Assembly (NCBI RefSeq): GCF_000832305.1
Contig: NZ_CP010537.1
Coordinates: 3,472,001-3,536,000, forward strand
Direction: 5' to 3'
DNA: 64,000 nt
From: Cupriavidus basilensis
GTDB lineage: Bacteria > Pseudomonadota > Gammaproteobacteria > Burkholderiales > Burkholderiaceae
Shown here: positions 18,924 through 27,831 of the stretch, piece by piece
Layout of the letters: each line of letters opens with the position of its first letter
Numbering within the stretch: position 1 is the stretch's first letter
Program-made: the position numbers and the translations under genes
Notes under the pieces: model-generated
Seen by the model: only the letters and a program-made list of their open reading frames with translations
Databases searched by the model: none
What the model was told of the DNA's origin: nothing

Positions 18924-19676
18924 ATGTCGAACTTGCCAGGCCCGCAGTGGAGCAAACGGGATACCCCTGACCCGTGCCAACCCGACAAGCTCACCGTCTT
19001 CGTCCAGGGTGCCCCGGACGCATTGCTGGCGTCGCTGCCGGATTTTGGTGGATGCCTGCACTGGGTATCGCGGCGCCCGCGCCAGCCGGCTGATGCGCAG
19101 CTTGTGATCGTGGAGCGGCAGATCAGCGCTACCACCGCCCAACGCCTGCGCTCCCTGCGCCATCCCGATCGCCTGGTGCTCACATTGCTGGTCGACGGCC
19201 TGCCACATGCCGCCACTGGCTGCGGGCCCATCGTGCCGACCACCGCCGAGGCGCTGCCGCGCACCCTGCAGCTGCTGGCTTCGGTGCTGTTCGCGCCAGT
19301 GCTCAGCGACGGACCCATGCCACTGAACTGGCGCGATGTGCAGACGGTAGCCAATCGCGACGCCGTTGGCCTGCCCTTGCACCTGGACACCAGCAGCGAG
19401 GCCGGCATGTCGGATGAGCTGCTGATGCAGCTAGCGCGCTTTCACGGCCGCACGCGGATCGAGCCGGAGGCGCTGCTGGCGAGCATCTACCTGCCGCGCG
19501 GGCTGCCGTCGCTGGTTAGCTGCAGCCAGCAGTTGCGCCGGCTTGGGGCCGTTACCGGGCACTATTGCGAGACTCGCTTTGCCTTGCTGGTGCCGGAGAG
19601 CGGGCGGTTTACCCGCCTGTTGGCATTGTTTCCGCCTGGAGGTGCCTTACCGGAGCCTTTCACACCCAGAAAGTGA
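18924..19676 (+). CDS. Uncharacterised protein next to the chemotaxis cluster
   Basis: Not recognised. The 250-residue product begins MSNLPGPQWSKRDTPDP from an ATG at 18924; a GTG two codons earlier (18918) is an alternative start. There is no signal peptide or membrane helix. It appears to be an alpha/beta protein with strands such as KLTVFVQG, QLVIVER and RLVLTLLVDG in the first half and a helical second half ending in a Pro-rich tail. It is transcribed divergently from the receptor operon and convergently with the c-di-GMP phosphodiesterase gene 43 nt away. Composition and codon bias are those of a real gene; function unknown. Confidence 0.75.
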   Translation: MSNLPGPQWSKRDTPDPCQPDKLTVFVQGAPDALLASLPDFGGCLHWVSRRPRQPADAQLVIVERQISATTAQRLRSLRHPDRLVLTLLVDGLPHAATGCGPIVPTTAEALPRTLQLLASVLFAPVLSDGPMPLNWRDVQTVANRDAVGLPLHLDTSSEAGMSDELLMQLARFHGRTRIEPEALLASIYLPRGLPSLVSCSQQLRRLGAVTGHYCETRFALLVPESGRFTRLLALFPPGGALPEPFTPRK

Positions 19677-19719
19677 GGTCTGACGGCGAGGCGTCGTTCG
19701 CCCGGTTCGCCCGCCCCCC

Positions 19720-21681
19720 TCACGGTCCCGACAGCAAATTGGCAAACGTGGCAGGGTCCAAGGGATGCGACAGCAAATACCCCTGCGCCTCGTCGCACCC
19801 CATCCCCGCCAGGATATCCAGTTGCGAATGCGACTCCACGCCTTCCGCCACCACCCGCATCTTCAGCTCGTGGGCCAGCGCCACCATCGACCCGACAATG
19901 GCCCTGCCCTGCGCATCGACATCCAGCCCGCCAATCAAGGTCCGATCGATCTTCAGCGTCCCGACCCGCAAGCGCTTGAGATAACCGAGGCTTGAATAGC
20001 CACTGCCAAAGTCGTCCAGCGCCACGTGGATGCCCAGCGCCTGCAGCTCCAGCAGCGTCTCCAGCGATTGGGCGATGTCCTTCATCGCCGCGGTCTCGGT
20101 GATCTCGAGCGTGACGGCCGATGGCGGGATGTCATGCTGGTGGATCTGCTCGAGCAGGTACTGCGGGAAGTCGCGGCTGGCAAAGCGCAAGCCAGAGACG
20201 TTGATGGCCACCGGCACCACGGGGATGCCGTCGTCCTGCCACTGGCGGATCTGCCGGCAGACCGTGGCGATCACCCAGTCGTCGAGCTTGTCGATCTGGC
20301 CGGACTGCTCCGCCACCGTGATGAACTCGGCGGGATTGACCTGCCCCAGGGTCGGATGGCGCCAGCGGCACAAGGCCTCGGCGCCGATCACGATGCGCTG
20401 GCGCACGTCGAACTTCGGTTGGTACTGCAAGGCAAGGCCATCGTCCTGGATGGCCAGCCACAGGTCGCGGCGAATCACCCGCATGCGCCGCGCGCGTTCG
20501 CCGGCTGCCGAATTGAATACGCGCACCTGGTTCGAGCCGCTTTCGCGCGCCTCGCTCAGGCTCACGCGTGCCGCCTGCATCAGGGCCTCGGAGGTTTGCG
20601 CATCGCGCGGGTAGATGGCGATGCCGATGTTCACCCCGATCTGCATCTGCAGGCCACGCGCGGCCACAAACTCCGCGAGCGAGCCCAGCAGGCGCGCGCC
20701 CAGCTCATTGGCGCGGTTCTGGTGCACCATCTCCGGCACGCCGACCGCGAATTCGTCCCGCGCCAGGCGCGCCAGGAAGTCGTGCGGCTCCAGCGCTGCC
20801 TGGGCAAGCGCCCCGGCATCCTGTGCCAGGATATCGTCTGCGCGCACCTCGAAAACCTCGTCGACCTCGCGAAAATCGGCGATATGCACCAGCAGCACGG
20901 CGCAGCTGGTCTCGGCCAGGCGCGCCTGGGCGATCGACTGGTCGAGCCAGCGAGCAAAACCGGCACGGTCCGGAAGGTCCGTGCTGACGCTGTACTCCCC
21001 GACCGTGCCATGCCCGCGCGCGGTCGCGCGCACGGTCAGGCGTCCCGGGATACGGCCACGGCGGCGCATCGGCACGGTCGGGCCGCCGCTGCCGGCGATG
21101 CCACCAGTGCCAGGCGGATGGTCCTCGAACATCTCGTCCAGCGCAGGGCTCCGCGGGCTTGAGAAATTGCCGCTGCTGGCCAGCCGCCATCCGGGCAGGT
21201 TGGCACGGCGCAGGGCGAAGAATCCCAGCGGCAGCAAAAACAGTGCGCCCGCCGCCACCCAGGCCGGCGGCATGAACCTGCCGGGATCCAGGCAAAGGGC
21301 GGACGGGTGCGGGGCCTCGCCGCACAGGGTGCTCAAGCGCATGCCGGCAGCCACCACCACGCCGGCGCCAGCCAGTGTCATCACCAGCGCGGCACCACGC
21401 AGTGGCACGTTGCGGCGCAGCCAGGGGATGGCAAGCGTGAGTGCGGCCGTCGCGACAAGGGCCGCCGCGGTCCGCGACACGCCGTGCGTGACGCGCAGGC
21501 TGCCGGAACCCAGCGCGACCCATAACGGCAGGCCTACGGAAGCAGGGGAGAGCAGCAAGACCGCCCATTGCAGCGACCGGGCCGGCCCGCTGGGCTGCTC
21601 CCGGTCCGGCTTGGCTGCACGTATCCCCAACCAGACCGCGAGGCTGGATAGGGCAACGAGCAGCAGAAGGCTAGCACTCAT
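19720..21681 (-). CDS. Membrane c-di-GMP phosphodiesterase with degenerate GGDEF and intact EAL domain
   Basis: Hydrolyses c-di-GMP, which would favour motility over adhesion. The 653-residue product has about five membrane segments in the first 165 residues, then a GGDEF-like domain (about 245-400) in which the signature reads ARDEF, so cyclase activity is unlikely. The EAL domain (about 415-650) retains the key residues: E in GAEALCRW, N in INVSG, E in EITET, DDFG with GSGYSS, K in LKIDR, E in EGVES and Q in QGYLL. I chose ATG 21681 over a TTG at 21702. Neighbouring receptors suggest a link to motility control. Confidence 0.93.
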   Translation of the reverse strand: MSASLLLLVALSSLAVWLGIRAAKPDREQPSGPARSLQWAVLLLSPASVGLPLWVALGSGSLRVTHGVSRTAAALVATAALTLAIPWLRRNVPLRGAALVMTLAGAGVVVAAGMRLSTLCGEAPHPSALCLDPGRFMPPAWVAAGALFLLPLGFFALRRANLPGWRLASSGNFSSPRSPALDEMFEDHPPGTGGIAGSGGPTVPMRRRGRIPGRLTVRATARGHGTVGEYSVSTDLPDRAGFARWLDQSIAQARLAETSCAVLLVHIADFREVDEVFEVRADDILAQDAGALAQAALEPHDFLARLARDEFAVGVPEMVHQNRANELGARLLGSLAEFVAARGLQMQIGVNIGIAIYPRDAQTSEALMQAARVSLSEARESGSNQVRVFNSAAGERARRMRVIRRDLWLAIQDDGLALQYQPKFDVRQRIVIGAEALCRWRHPTLGQVNPAEFITVAEQSGQIDKLDDWVIATVCRQIRQWQDDGIPVVPVAINVSGLRFASRDFPQYLLEQIHQHDIPPSAVTLEITETAAMKDIAQSLETLLELQALGIHVALDDFGSGYSSLGYLKRLRVGTLKIDRTLIGGLDVDAQGRAIVGSMVALAHELKMRVVAEGVESHSQLDILAGMGCDEAQGYLLSHPLDPATFANLLSGP

Positions 21682-21813
21682 GTCAATAAGGAAGCTGCGC
21701 AAAAATTGGGGGCGATGGCGCGACGATCCAGGCGATGCGGGCGCAAGACCCGCATCATCGCATCACACGCGCTTCCCCGGTGATGAAAACGGCGGCAAAC
21801 GTTCAACCATGGC

Positions 21814-23565
21814 TCAGAACGCGCTCCAGTCGTCGCCGCCAGCGCTGGCCGAAGCCATTGCCGGGACAGCCGGACGCGCCGCGCTTGCCTTGCGCTGGAC
21901 CGGCGTGCGCGGGCGCGCCGGCATGGCCGGCTGGCGCCCGGGCGAACCGCTCGCCGCGGCCTTGGCGGCCACGGGCGCGCGCGTTGCCGGCGGCTGTGCT
22001 GCCATCACGTGGCTGCCGGAAAGACGGAACACCGACACCACGCCATTGAGCTTCTGCGCCTGCTCTTCCAGCGCGCCGGCCGCCGCCGCGGCCTCTTCCA
22101 CCAGCGCGGCATTCTGCTGGGTGACCTGATCCATCTGCGTGACCGCCTGGTTGACCTGCTCGATGCCGCTGGTCTGTTCCTGCGTGGCCGCGCTGATCTC
22201 GTTCATGATGTCGGTGACCCGCTTGACCGCGTTGACGATCTCGCCCATGGTCTGGCCGGCTTCGGCAACCAGCTTGGTGCCGCTTTCCACGCGCTGGCCC
22301 GATTCGCTGATCAATGCCTCGATCTCCTTGGCCGCGGCGGCCGAGCGCTGCGCCAGGGTGCGCACCTCGCCCGCCACCACCGCGAAGCCGCGGCCTTGCT
22401 CACCGGCGCGAGCGGCTTCCACCGCGGCGTTCAGCGCCAGGATGTTGGTCTGGAAGGCAATGCCTTCGATCACGGCAATGATCTCGACCACCTTGCGCGA
22501 CGAGCCATTGATCTCGTTCATCGTATCGACCACGCGGCCCACCACGTCACCGCCCTTGAGCGCGATCTGCGAGGCATCGCTGGCCAGCACGCCGGCCTGG
22601 CGCGCGTTGTCCGAATTCTGGCGCACGGCCGAAGTCAGCTCTTCCATGCTGGCTGCGGTCTCCTCCAGCGACGAGGCCTGCTCTTCGGTACGCTGCGACA
22701 AATCGAGATTACCGGTCGCGATCTGCTGCGTGGCCGAAGCGATCGAGTCGGTGCCGCCGCGCACCTGCGAGACGATATTCGACAGGCTGTCCTGCATGGC
22801 GACCAGTGCCTGCATCATCCGGCCTACCTCATTGCGCGACACATTGGTGATACGCGAGGTCAGGTCTCCCGCGGCGATACGCTCGAAGACCGCCAGGGCC
22901 TCCTCCACCGGCCGGACGATGGCCCGCTGCAGGGTAGCCGTGCACAGCGCGGCCACCACCAGGCCAAAGGCGATCAACAGGAAGCAAAGCACGCGCGCTT
23001 GCTGGAAACGGGCCTGGGCGGCATTGAAATTGGACTCGCCGGTACGGTACTGGAAAGCCTGCAGCGCTTCGTAGGCGGTAGCCATGCTGCGCTGCAGTTC
23101 CGGCAAGTCCTTCTTGGCAATCTTGAGTGCCACGTCCGCGTTGTTCTCCCTGATGGCCTTTTGCACGGGCAGGATGCCCTTTTCCATGAATTCCTGGCGC
23201 TTGCGGCCAAACTCGGTGGCCAGCGCCTTTTCTTCGGCATCCTGCGGCAGCGCCAAGTATCGCTTCCAGGCCGCCTCGGCACTGTCGACGAATATCATCG
23301 AGCGATCCACCACCGCCTTGCCATCATCTCCCTCTCCCGGCATGACGCCGCGATCGAGGGCCAGGCGCATGCGCGTCATGCCAAGCATGGCGTCGCCCAA
23401 CGCTTGCGCCGAGGCAAGCTGGTTACCATAGGTTTCCTGAAGCGCGTCGTTGCTGTGCGACATGCCATACAGGCCAACGCCGCCAACCAGCATCAGAAGA
23501 AGCGACAACATTGCCATTGCGCCGCGCAGCAGAGTTTTGATCTGGATATTGTTATGGAAAGACAT
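21814..23565 (-). CDS. Methyl-accepting chemotaxis protein (4HB-type sensor) with C-terminal DWSAF tether
   Basis: A 583-residue transmembrane receptor starting [15 protein letters not shown] (ATG at 23565; an in-frame extension upstream to 23700 is not receptor-like). TM1 is at about 13-35, the periplasmic helical domain about 36-185, TM2 about 188-210, then HAMP and the signalling coiled coil with the conserved tip [21 protein letters not shown] basic Ala/Pro/Arg-rich linker of about 55 residues leads to the terminal GGDDWSAF, a CheR/CheB-binding pentapeptide. It is more diverged from the two clustered receptors than they are from each other. Ligand unknown. Confidence 0.95.
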   Translation of the reverse strand: MSFHNNIQIKTLLRGAMAMLSLLLMLVGGVGLYGMSHSNDALQETYGNQLASAQALGDAMLGMTRMRLALDRGVMPGEGDDGKAVVDRSMIFVDSAEAAWKRYLALPQDAEEKALATEFGRKRQEFMEKGILPVQKAIRENNADVALKIAKKDLPELQRSMATAYEALQAFQYRTGESNFNAAQARFQQARVLCFLLIAFGLVVAALCTATLQRAIVRPVEEALAVFERIAAGDLTSRITNVSRNEVGRMMQALVAMQDSLSNIVSQVRGGTDSIASATQQIATGNLDLSQRTEEQASSLEETAASMEELTSAVRQNSDNARQAGVLASDASQIALKGGDVVGRVVDTMNEINGSSRKVVEIIAVIEGIAFQTNILALNAAVEAARAGEQGRGFAVVAGEVRTLAQRSAAAAKEIEALISESGQRVESGTKLVAEAGQTMGEIVNAVKRVTDIMNEISAATQEQTSGIEQVNQAVTQMDQVTQQNAALVEEAAAAAGALEEQAQKLNGVVSVFRLSGSHVMAAQPPATRAPVAAKAAASGSPGRQPAMPARPRTPVQRKASAARPAVPAMASASAGGDDWSAF

Positions 23566-23749
23566 GAAGCACCCGATACGGTAAGAAACGCGCAAGGCCT
23601 CCGTCGGCCCCGGCCCGGCGGATCGACACCCCAGCGACCCGCTCAGGGCAGATAACGGCGGTGTCGCGCGATTTCTTGAGCCGGGTGCCGTGCCCGCCAC
23701 GCCAGGCCGCTCATGCCGTTCCGGCCGCGGCGCAACGCCCTCGCCCCGC

Positions 23750-24043
23750 TCATTCGCGCTCTCCTGGCACTACCTGTAAGCCCTCGCCGGTGGCAAAAAA
23801 AGCGCCACCGGCCAAATGGCGCATTGAGCGGCACTCGACGTCCGGAACACACCGTCGACCCTCTGATAATGCGGCTAAGTCAGCCCACGCGGCCGCCACT
23901 TCGGCGCTGGACAAGTCGTGGCGGCCAGCATGGGCGCTGGTGACCAGCGTCACCGGGCCATGCTTCAACAGGCGATAGGTTTTTGCCGGTTCCACAGGGA
24001 CGCGCCGGGAGGCGGCGCCGACGGGAATCGAGTCGTCAGGCAT
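23750..24043 (-). pseudogene. Truncated flavin-reductase-like gene fragment
   Basis: An ATG at 24043 opens a 97-codon frame whose first 40 residues, MPDDSIPVGAASRRVPVEP-AKTYRLLKHGPVTLVTSAHAGR, resemble the start of flavin-reductase-like FMN-binding proteins (the RLLNPGPVVLVTS motif). After that the similarity stops; the remaining residues have no family features and about 120 expected residues are missing. It looks like the 5' remnant of a deleted gene. Recognition is from memory of the family and moderate. Confidence 0.55.
23786..23812. repeat. 9-bp-arm hairpin with A-rich loop
   Basis: GCCGGTGGC, loop AAAAAAAGC, GCCACCGGC. It lies within the decayed-gene region, downstream-proximal on the minus strand. 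It lacks a T-tail and is not a standard terminator. Confidence 0.5.
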
Positions 24044-24320
24044 GTCGGATACGGATCAAGGGTCGCTCAAACTGAAATCGGATCGGCATTGTTACAGCAA
24101 AAGCACTTCATGACCCTCGCCATTACCAGGGGAAGGGTTATTGCGCAGCGCGAATGTAAAAAAACCGAATCTGCGCCACGCATGCATTTCGGCGAGATGC
24201 CAAAGTGGGCACCACGCCGAAAATTCCGGCCCCATCGATGACCGGCGACCTGCGTGGAAGTTCATTAATTAGATGGCGCAGATGATTTATCAGAATTCTC
24301 TCCATCGGGGTTAAAAGCGT

Positions 24321-24348
24321 TTGCAGGATCGCGTACGGCCGTTATAAT
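24321..24348 (+). promoter_or_regulatory. Sigma-70-type promoter of the hns-like gene
   Basis: TTGCAG (24321-24326), 16-nt spacer, consensus TATAAT (24343-24348), 42 nt before the ATG. One of the best promoter matches in the window. Confidence 0.7.
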
Positions 24349-24390
24349 TCATCCGATTCATCACGCTCACCCAGTAAATCGAGGCTCGTA

Positions 24391-24696
24391 ATGGCGACTT
24401 ATCAGGAAATTGTTCAGAAAATCAGCGAACTCCAAAAGCAGGCCGAGGAAATCAAGGCCCGCGAGCAGGCTTCCGTCATCGCCGATATTCGCCAGAAAAT
24501 CGACCAATATGGACTGACCGCGGACGACCTGGGCTTCGGCACCAAGCCCGCCGCCGGCAAGAAGGCGACCCGCAAGGTACCGGTTCGCTATCGCGACAGT
24601 GCAGGCAATACCTGGACTGGCCGCGGCAAGCGTCCGGGCTGGCTGACCCAGGCCCTGGCCGCGGGCAAGACCATCGAGGACTTCCTGATTCGCTAA
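24391..24696 (+). CDS. H-NS family nucleoid-associated protein
   Basis: A 101-residue DNA-binding protein of the H-NS histone family. The N-terminal half is a charged oligomerisation coiled coil (EIVQKISELQKQAEEIKAREQ); after a Lys/Ala linker the C-terminal domain YRDSAGNTWTGRGKRPGWL matches the H-NS DNA-binding motif, with GRGKRPGW as the AT-hook-like loop. It would silence AT-rich and horizontally acquired DNA. ATG at 24391 preceded by GAGG. Monocistronic, with its own promoter and a strong terminator shared with galE. High-G+C betaproteobacteria usually carry several such paralogues. Confidence 0.93.
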   Translation: MATYQEIVQKISELQKQAEEIKAREQASVIADIRQKIDQYGLTADDLGFGTKPAAGKKATRKVPVRYRDSAGNTWTGRGKRPGWLTQALAAGKTIEDFLIR

Positions 24697-24729
24697 AGCC
24701 GGGCGCAAGGCCGGGCATGGCGCCCGGCT
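24697..24729. terminator. Bidirectional hairpin between hns-like gene and galE
   Basis: Starting right after the TAA: AGCCGGGCGC, 13-nt loop, GCGCCCGGCT. It separates two convergent genes, so it likely terminates both, although T-runs are short. Confidence 0.65.
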
Positions 24730-24761
24730 TGCCTGCGTGCCCGCGCGTCCGGCCAGGCAGC

Positions 24762-25781
24762 TTAGCCGGCAAACCCCAGCGGGTTCATCGACTGCCAGCG
24801 CCAGGAATCCTCGCACATGCGATCGATGTCGTGCTGCGCGCGCCAGCCGATCAGCTTTTGCGCCAACGCGGGATCGGCGTAGCACGAAGCGATATCGCCA
24901 GGGCGGCGGTCCCCGATCACGTAGGGCACCGGGCGCCCGCTGGCGCGCTGGTAGGCCGCGACCACTTCCAGCACGCTGTAGCCCCGGCCCGTGCCGAGAT
25001 TGACCGTCAGACACTGCTGCTGGTCACGCAGGTAGACCAGGGCCGCAAGGTGGCCGGCTGCCAGATCGCAGACGTGGATGTAATCGCGTACACCGGTGCC
25101 GTCGACCGTGGGATAGTCGCCGCCGTGCACCTGCAGTTTCTCGCGGCGCCCGCCGGCGACTTGCGCCACATAAGGCATCAGGTTGTTCGGCACGCCACCC
25201 GGGTCCTCACCGATCAGCCCGCTTTCGTGCGCGCCCACCGGGTTGAAATAGCGCAGGTAGGCGATTCGCCAGGCGGGGTCCGACAGCTCCAGGTCACGCA
25301 GGATCTGCTCGCTCATCAGCTTGGTCTGGCCATACGGATTGGTCGCCGACAGCGGAAAGTCCTCCAGGATCGGCACCGTATGCGGATTGCCATAAACGGT
25401 GGCGGAAGAGCTGAACACCAGCTGCTTCACGCCGGCCGTGTTCATGACCGAGCAGAGGGTGAGCAGGCCATTGAGATTATTGTCGTAATAATCCAGCGGT
25501 TTGCTGACCGATTCCCCTACCGCCTTGAGTGCCGCGAAATGAATCGCGCCCGAGATCCGGTGTTCGGCGAACAAACGGTCCAGCAAAGCGCGGTCCCGCA
25601 CGTCGCCTTCGACAAAATGCGGGCGCTGGCCGGTAATCTGCGCAAGCCGCTCGACCACGGCGCGATTGCTGTTGCAGAGATTATCCAGGCCGATCACGTG
25701 ATAGCCGGCCTCGAGCAAGGCGACCCAGGTGTGCGAGGCGATATAACCGGTAGCTCCCGTGAGCAGCAAGGTTTCAGACAT
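24762..25781 (-). CDS. galE: UDP-glucose 4-epimerase GalE
   Basis: Interconverts UDP-glucose and UDP-galactose for sugar metabolism and for lipopolysaccharide or exopolysaccharide synthesis. The 339-residue extended-SDR protein has the NAD-binding motif TGATGYIAS (residues about 7-15), GDVRD, the catalytic Ser/Tyr/Lys (SSSATVYG; YGQTK, about 150-154), and family motifs RYFNPVGAH and DYIHVCDLA. ATG at 25781. It is alone in its transcription unit, convergent with the hns-like gene. Confidence 0.97.
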   Translation of the reverse strand: MSETLLLTGATGYIASHTWVALLEAGYHVIGLDNLCNSNRAVVERLAQITGQRPHFVEGDVRDRALLDRLFAEHRISGAIHFAALKAVGESVSKPLDYYDNNLNGLLTLCSVMNTAGVKQLVFSSSATVYGNPHTVPILEDFPLSATNPYGQTKLMSEQILRDLELSDPAWRIAYLRYFNPVGAHESGLIGEDPGGVPNNLMPYVAQVAGGRREKLQVHGGDYPTVDGTGVRDYIHVCDLAAGHLAALVYLRDQQQCLTVNLGTGRGYSVLEVVAAYQRASGRPVPYVIGDRRPGDIASCYADPALAQKLIGWRAQHDIDRMCEDSWRWQSMNPLGFAG

Positions 25782-25976
25782 AGCGATTCATCAAATAGTT
25801 GTGAAAAGAGACGTAACGGACGCCAGGACAGCGCGCACGGTGCAACAAGCGAAATCCATGCTTCAGGCTGCGATGTCGCGCCGCTGCCCTGGCGGGCCGC
25901 AGCCAAGCCCAGCCGGGGTTGCCCGCATCGGATCGAAACCGGTCGAGACAGATTGAAAGAGATTGAAAGAGGACGG

Positions 25977-27017
25977 CTAAGCATAGCAGGCCACATCTGA
26001 CGTGCCTGTGTCACCGGCACCGCCTTGCGCCGGTTTCAGGCCGACACGTGCCTGCCAGGCCTCAAACGCCGCACGCAAGCGCCAGCCAGACTCCAGGTCG
26101 CGCATGCCAAGATACTGCGCCACCTGGGTCGGGCCAGCTCCGGCCTCGAAATGCAGTGCGCCGCAGGTATTGCGAAGCGTCTGCGGCGACGCGCGCTCGC
26201 TGCGCCCCGCCAGCACGCCAGCCTCGTCGAGCAGGATCTCCACGCGGCGGTATAACGAGGCCGCGTGCAAGTGCCGCCCGCTTGGCATGGCCGGGAACAC
26301 CAGATTGCCCAGCGTGCCGGTACGGGAGCGGATTTCCAGCCAGGCCAGCAGCGCCGCCCGGGCGAAGGCAAAGACCGGCGCCTCGTACGCGCGGCCGTTG
26401 TCGGCGCGGACCAAACGCAGCCTGGCGGCATCCTCGGCGATGCTGTCGATGCCCAGGCCACGCGCTTCGCCCACTTTCAGGCCGGCGCCCAGCAACACGG
26501 CCACCAGTGCGGTATCGCGGGCGCGCTTCCATTGGGTGGCCGACAGCGCGGCGCCGTCCTGCCCGGTCGCCTGGGCCGCCGGTGCCAGCACGCGGGCAAT
26601 CAGGGTATCGCGCTCGGCGGGCAGCAGAAAGGCGGTCGGATCGTTCTCGCCCTCGGCGAGGTGAGCGCGCACCGCCTGGCTGGCCGGGTTGTGCAAGCCG
26701 TCCTGCAATAGCGACAGATGGTGGAAGACACGCTCGATCAGCCGCGTGTAGCGGTAACGGTGATGCTTGTGCAGATCCTGCTCATCGAGGAAGGCCCCGA
26801 TCTGCTCCGCCGACCAGGACAGCGGCGCCAAGCCGCGCTCGCCCGACCAGCGCAAGAGCTTGCCCCACATCGCGCGGTACACCACAGCCGTGCCATGGCG
26901 AAAGCCGTGGCTGGCCAGCCAGCCATCGAAGGCTCGCTCGGGCTGCTTGCGCCAGGCCTCCAGGTCCGCATCGAACAGGTCGGGGGATGGCCCGTTGGCG
27001 CTCATGTCAGTACTCAC
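25977..27017 (-). CDS. Tyrosine-recombinase-like protein lacking most catalytic residues
   Basis: A 346-residue protein with the layout of a XerC/D-type integrase: a SAM-like N-terminal DNA-binding domain (about 20-115, AVVYRAMWGKLLRWSGERGL) and a catalytic-domain fold (about 165-330). The active site is eroded: box I reads GAGLKVGEARGL (Lys for Arg), box II reads SPQTLRNTCGAL (only the LR arginine kept), LGH is LGM, and the terminal Tyr region reads SGWRLRAAF with no nucleophile. It is therefore probably a DNA-binding relic or repurposed protein. The GTG at 27017 lies 5 nt after AGGAG; an ATG at 27005 is the alternative. No flanking att-like repeats or mobile genes were seen. Confidence 0.85.
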   Translation of the reverse strand: MSTDMSANGPSPDLFDADLEAWRKQPERAFDGWLASHGFRHGTAVVYRAMWGKLLRWSGERGLAPLSWSAEQIGAFLDEQDLHKHHRYRYTRLIERVFHHLSLLQDGLHNPASQAVRAHLAEGENDPTAFLLPAERDTLIARVLAPAAQATGQDGAALSATQWKRARDTALVAVLLGAGLKVGEARGLGIDSIAEDAARLRLVRADNGRAYEAPVFAFARAALLAWLEIRSRTGTLGNLVFPAMPSGRHLHAASLYRRVEILLDEAGVLAGRSERASPQTLRNTCGALHFEAGAGPTQVAQYLGMRDLESGWRLRAAFEAWQARVGLKPAQGGAGDTGTSDVACYA

Positions 27018-27333
27018 TCGCGCTCCTGCATTGGTTTTCGGCAATGCTGCTATTGTAGACAAATCGCCACAAAATTCGGAGTTCGTTTGACCGCTGCCCA
27101 GGCAAGGGCGGGCCTCATCCGGCGATCCGGTACGCGCCGGTTCCTGCCCTCGCAACGACAGGCCATTGCATTTGGCGTCGTCTGCTGCTACCTTTCACAC
27201 ATCGCTATGCAACTGGTTGCATAGCGATGTGTAAGCCGCCGCTGCCGCAGTCCCTGAGGGGTCGCGGGCAAGCGTTGCGCAGCGTGCCGCAACGGGCGAC
27301 TCCCACGCCCTCGGCCCAACCGGAGGAGACACC
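27018..27333. other. 316-nt intergenic region between divergent genes
   Basis: It separates the recombinase-like gene from the NTF2-like gene and contains a 36-bp palindrome plus a weak promoter reading to the right (TTGCAT 27166-27171, 17-nt spacer, TACCTT 27189-27194). No other gene is evident. Confidence 0.7.
27197..27232. promoter_or_regulatory. 36-bp palindrome, probable operator
   Basis: Arms ACACATCGCTATGCAAC and GTTGCATAGCGATGTGT (17 bp each, perfect) around a TG centre. It begins two bases after the putative -10 of the rightward promoter and would cover the transcription start, an ideal place for repression of the NTF2-like/nitronate monooxygenase genes. The nearby PadR regulator is a candidate ligand. 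Confidence 0.65.
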
Positions 27334-27771
27334 GTGACCCAAGCAACCTTGTCAGCGGCAGCGCAGGCCTCGCTAGCCATCTGGCACCGCATGATCGCCA
27401 CCCATTCCATGTCCGACCTGGACAGCATCGTGGCGGATGAAGTGGTTTTTCACTCGCCCGTCGCCCACACGGCGTACCCGGGCCGCGTTGCCCTGCGCAT
27501 GGTGCTGGAATCCGTCAACCAGGTGTTCCAGGACTTCCGCTACCACCGCACATTTGTCAGCGACGACGGGCGCAGCGTGGTGCTGGAGTTCAGCGCGACG
27601 GTCGATGGCAAATCCGTCAAGGCCATCGACATGATCCGTTTTAACGACGCGGGCAAGATCGACGATTTCGAAGTCATGGTCCGCCCGAAGAGCGGCCTGG
27701 ACGCGCTCGCCGCCGCCATGGGCGCCCGGCTCGCCAGCCAGAAATCCGTGCTGCAGGGCGCCAGCGCCTGA
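27334..27771 (+). CDS. NTF2-like/SnoaL-like small protein
   Basis: A 145-residue protein with the cone-shaped NTF2-like fold features (helical start ASLAIWHRMIATHSMSDLDSIVADEVVFHSPV, then strands such as FRYHRTFVSDDGRSVVLEFSA and IDMIRFNDAGKIDDFEVMVRP). Members bind or isomerise small hydrophobic ligands; the exact substrate cannot be told. It starts at a GTG at 27334, 5 nt after a strong GGAGGAG site. It lies 60 nt upstream of a nitronate monooxygenase gene in the same direction, so the two probably form an operon. Confidence 0.85.
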   Translation: MTQATLSAAAQASLAIWHRMIATHSMSDLDSIVADEVVFHSPVAHTAYPGRVALRMVLESVNQVFQDFRYHRTFVSDDGRSVVLEFSATVDGKSVKAIDMIRFNDAGKIDDFEVMVRPKSGLDALAAAMGARLASQKSVLQGASA

Positions 27772-27831
27772 GCGCCTCACCGTTTCCCGTATTCCTATCC
27801 GGTCCACTGTATTCACTCTCGCAGAAACGCC

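Larger units (their letters stand above)
23566..24390. other. 825-nt region with a decayed gene between receptor and hns-like gene
   Basis: This stretch holds a flavin-reductase-like fragment, a hairpin and the hns promoter, listed separately. Nothing else with coding character was seen. The part next to the hns-like gene is visibly AT-richer. Confidence 0.7.

Noticed and set aside
26000..27333. A genomic island or prophage built around the recombinase-like gene
   Set aside because: No tRNA, att-like direct repeats, phage or transfer genes flank it, and the recombinase lacks its catalytic residues.
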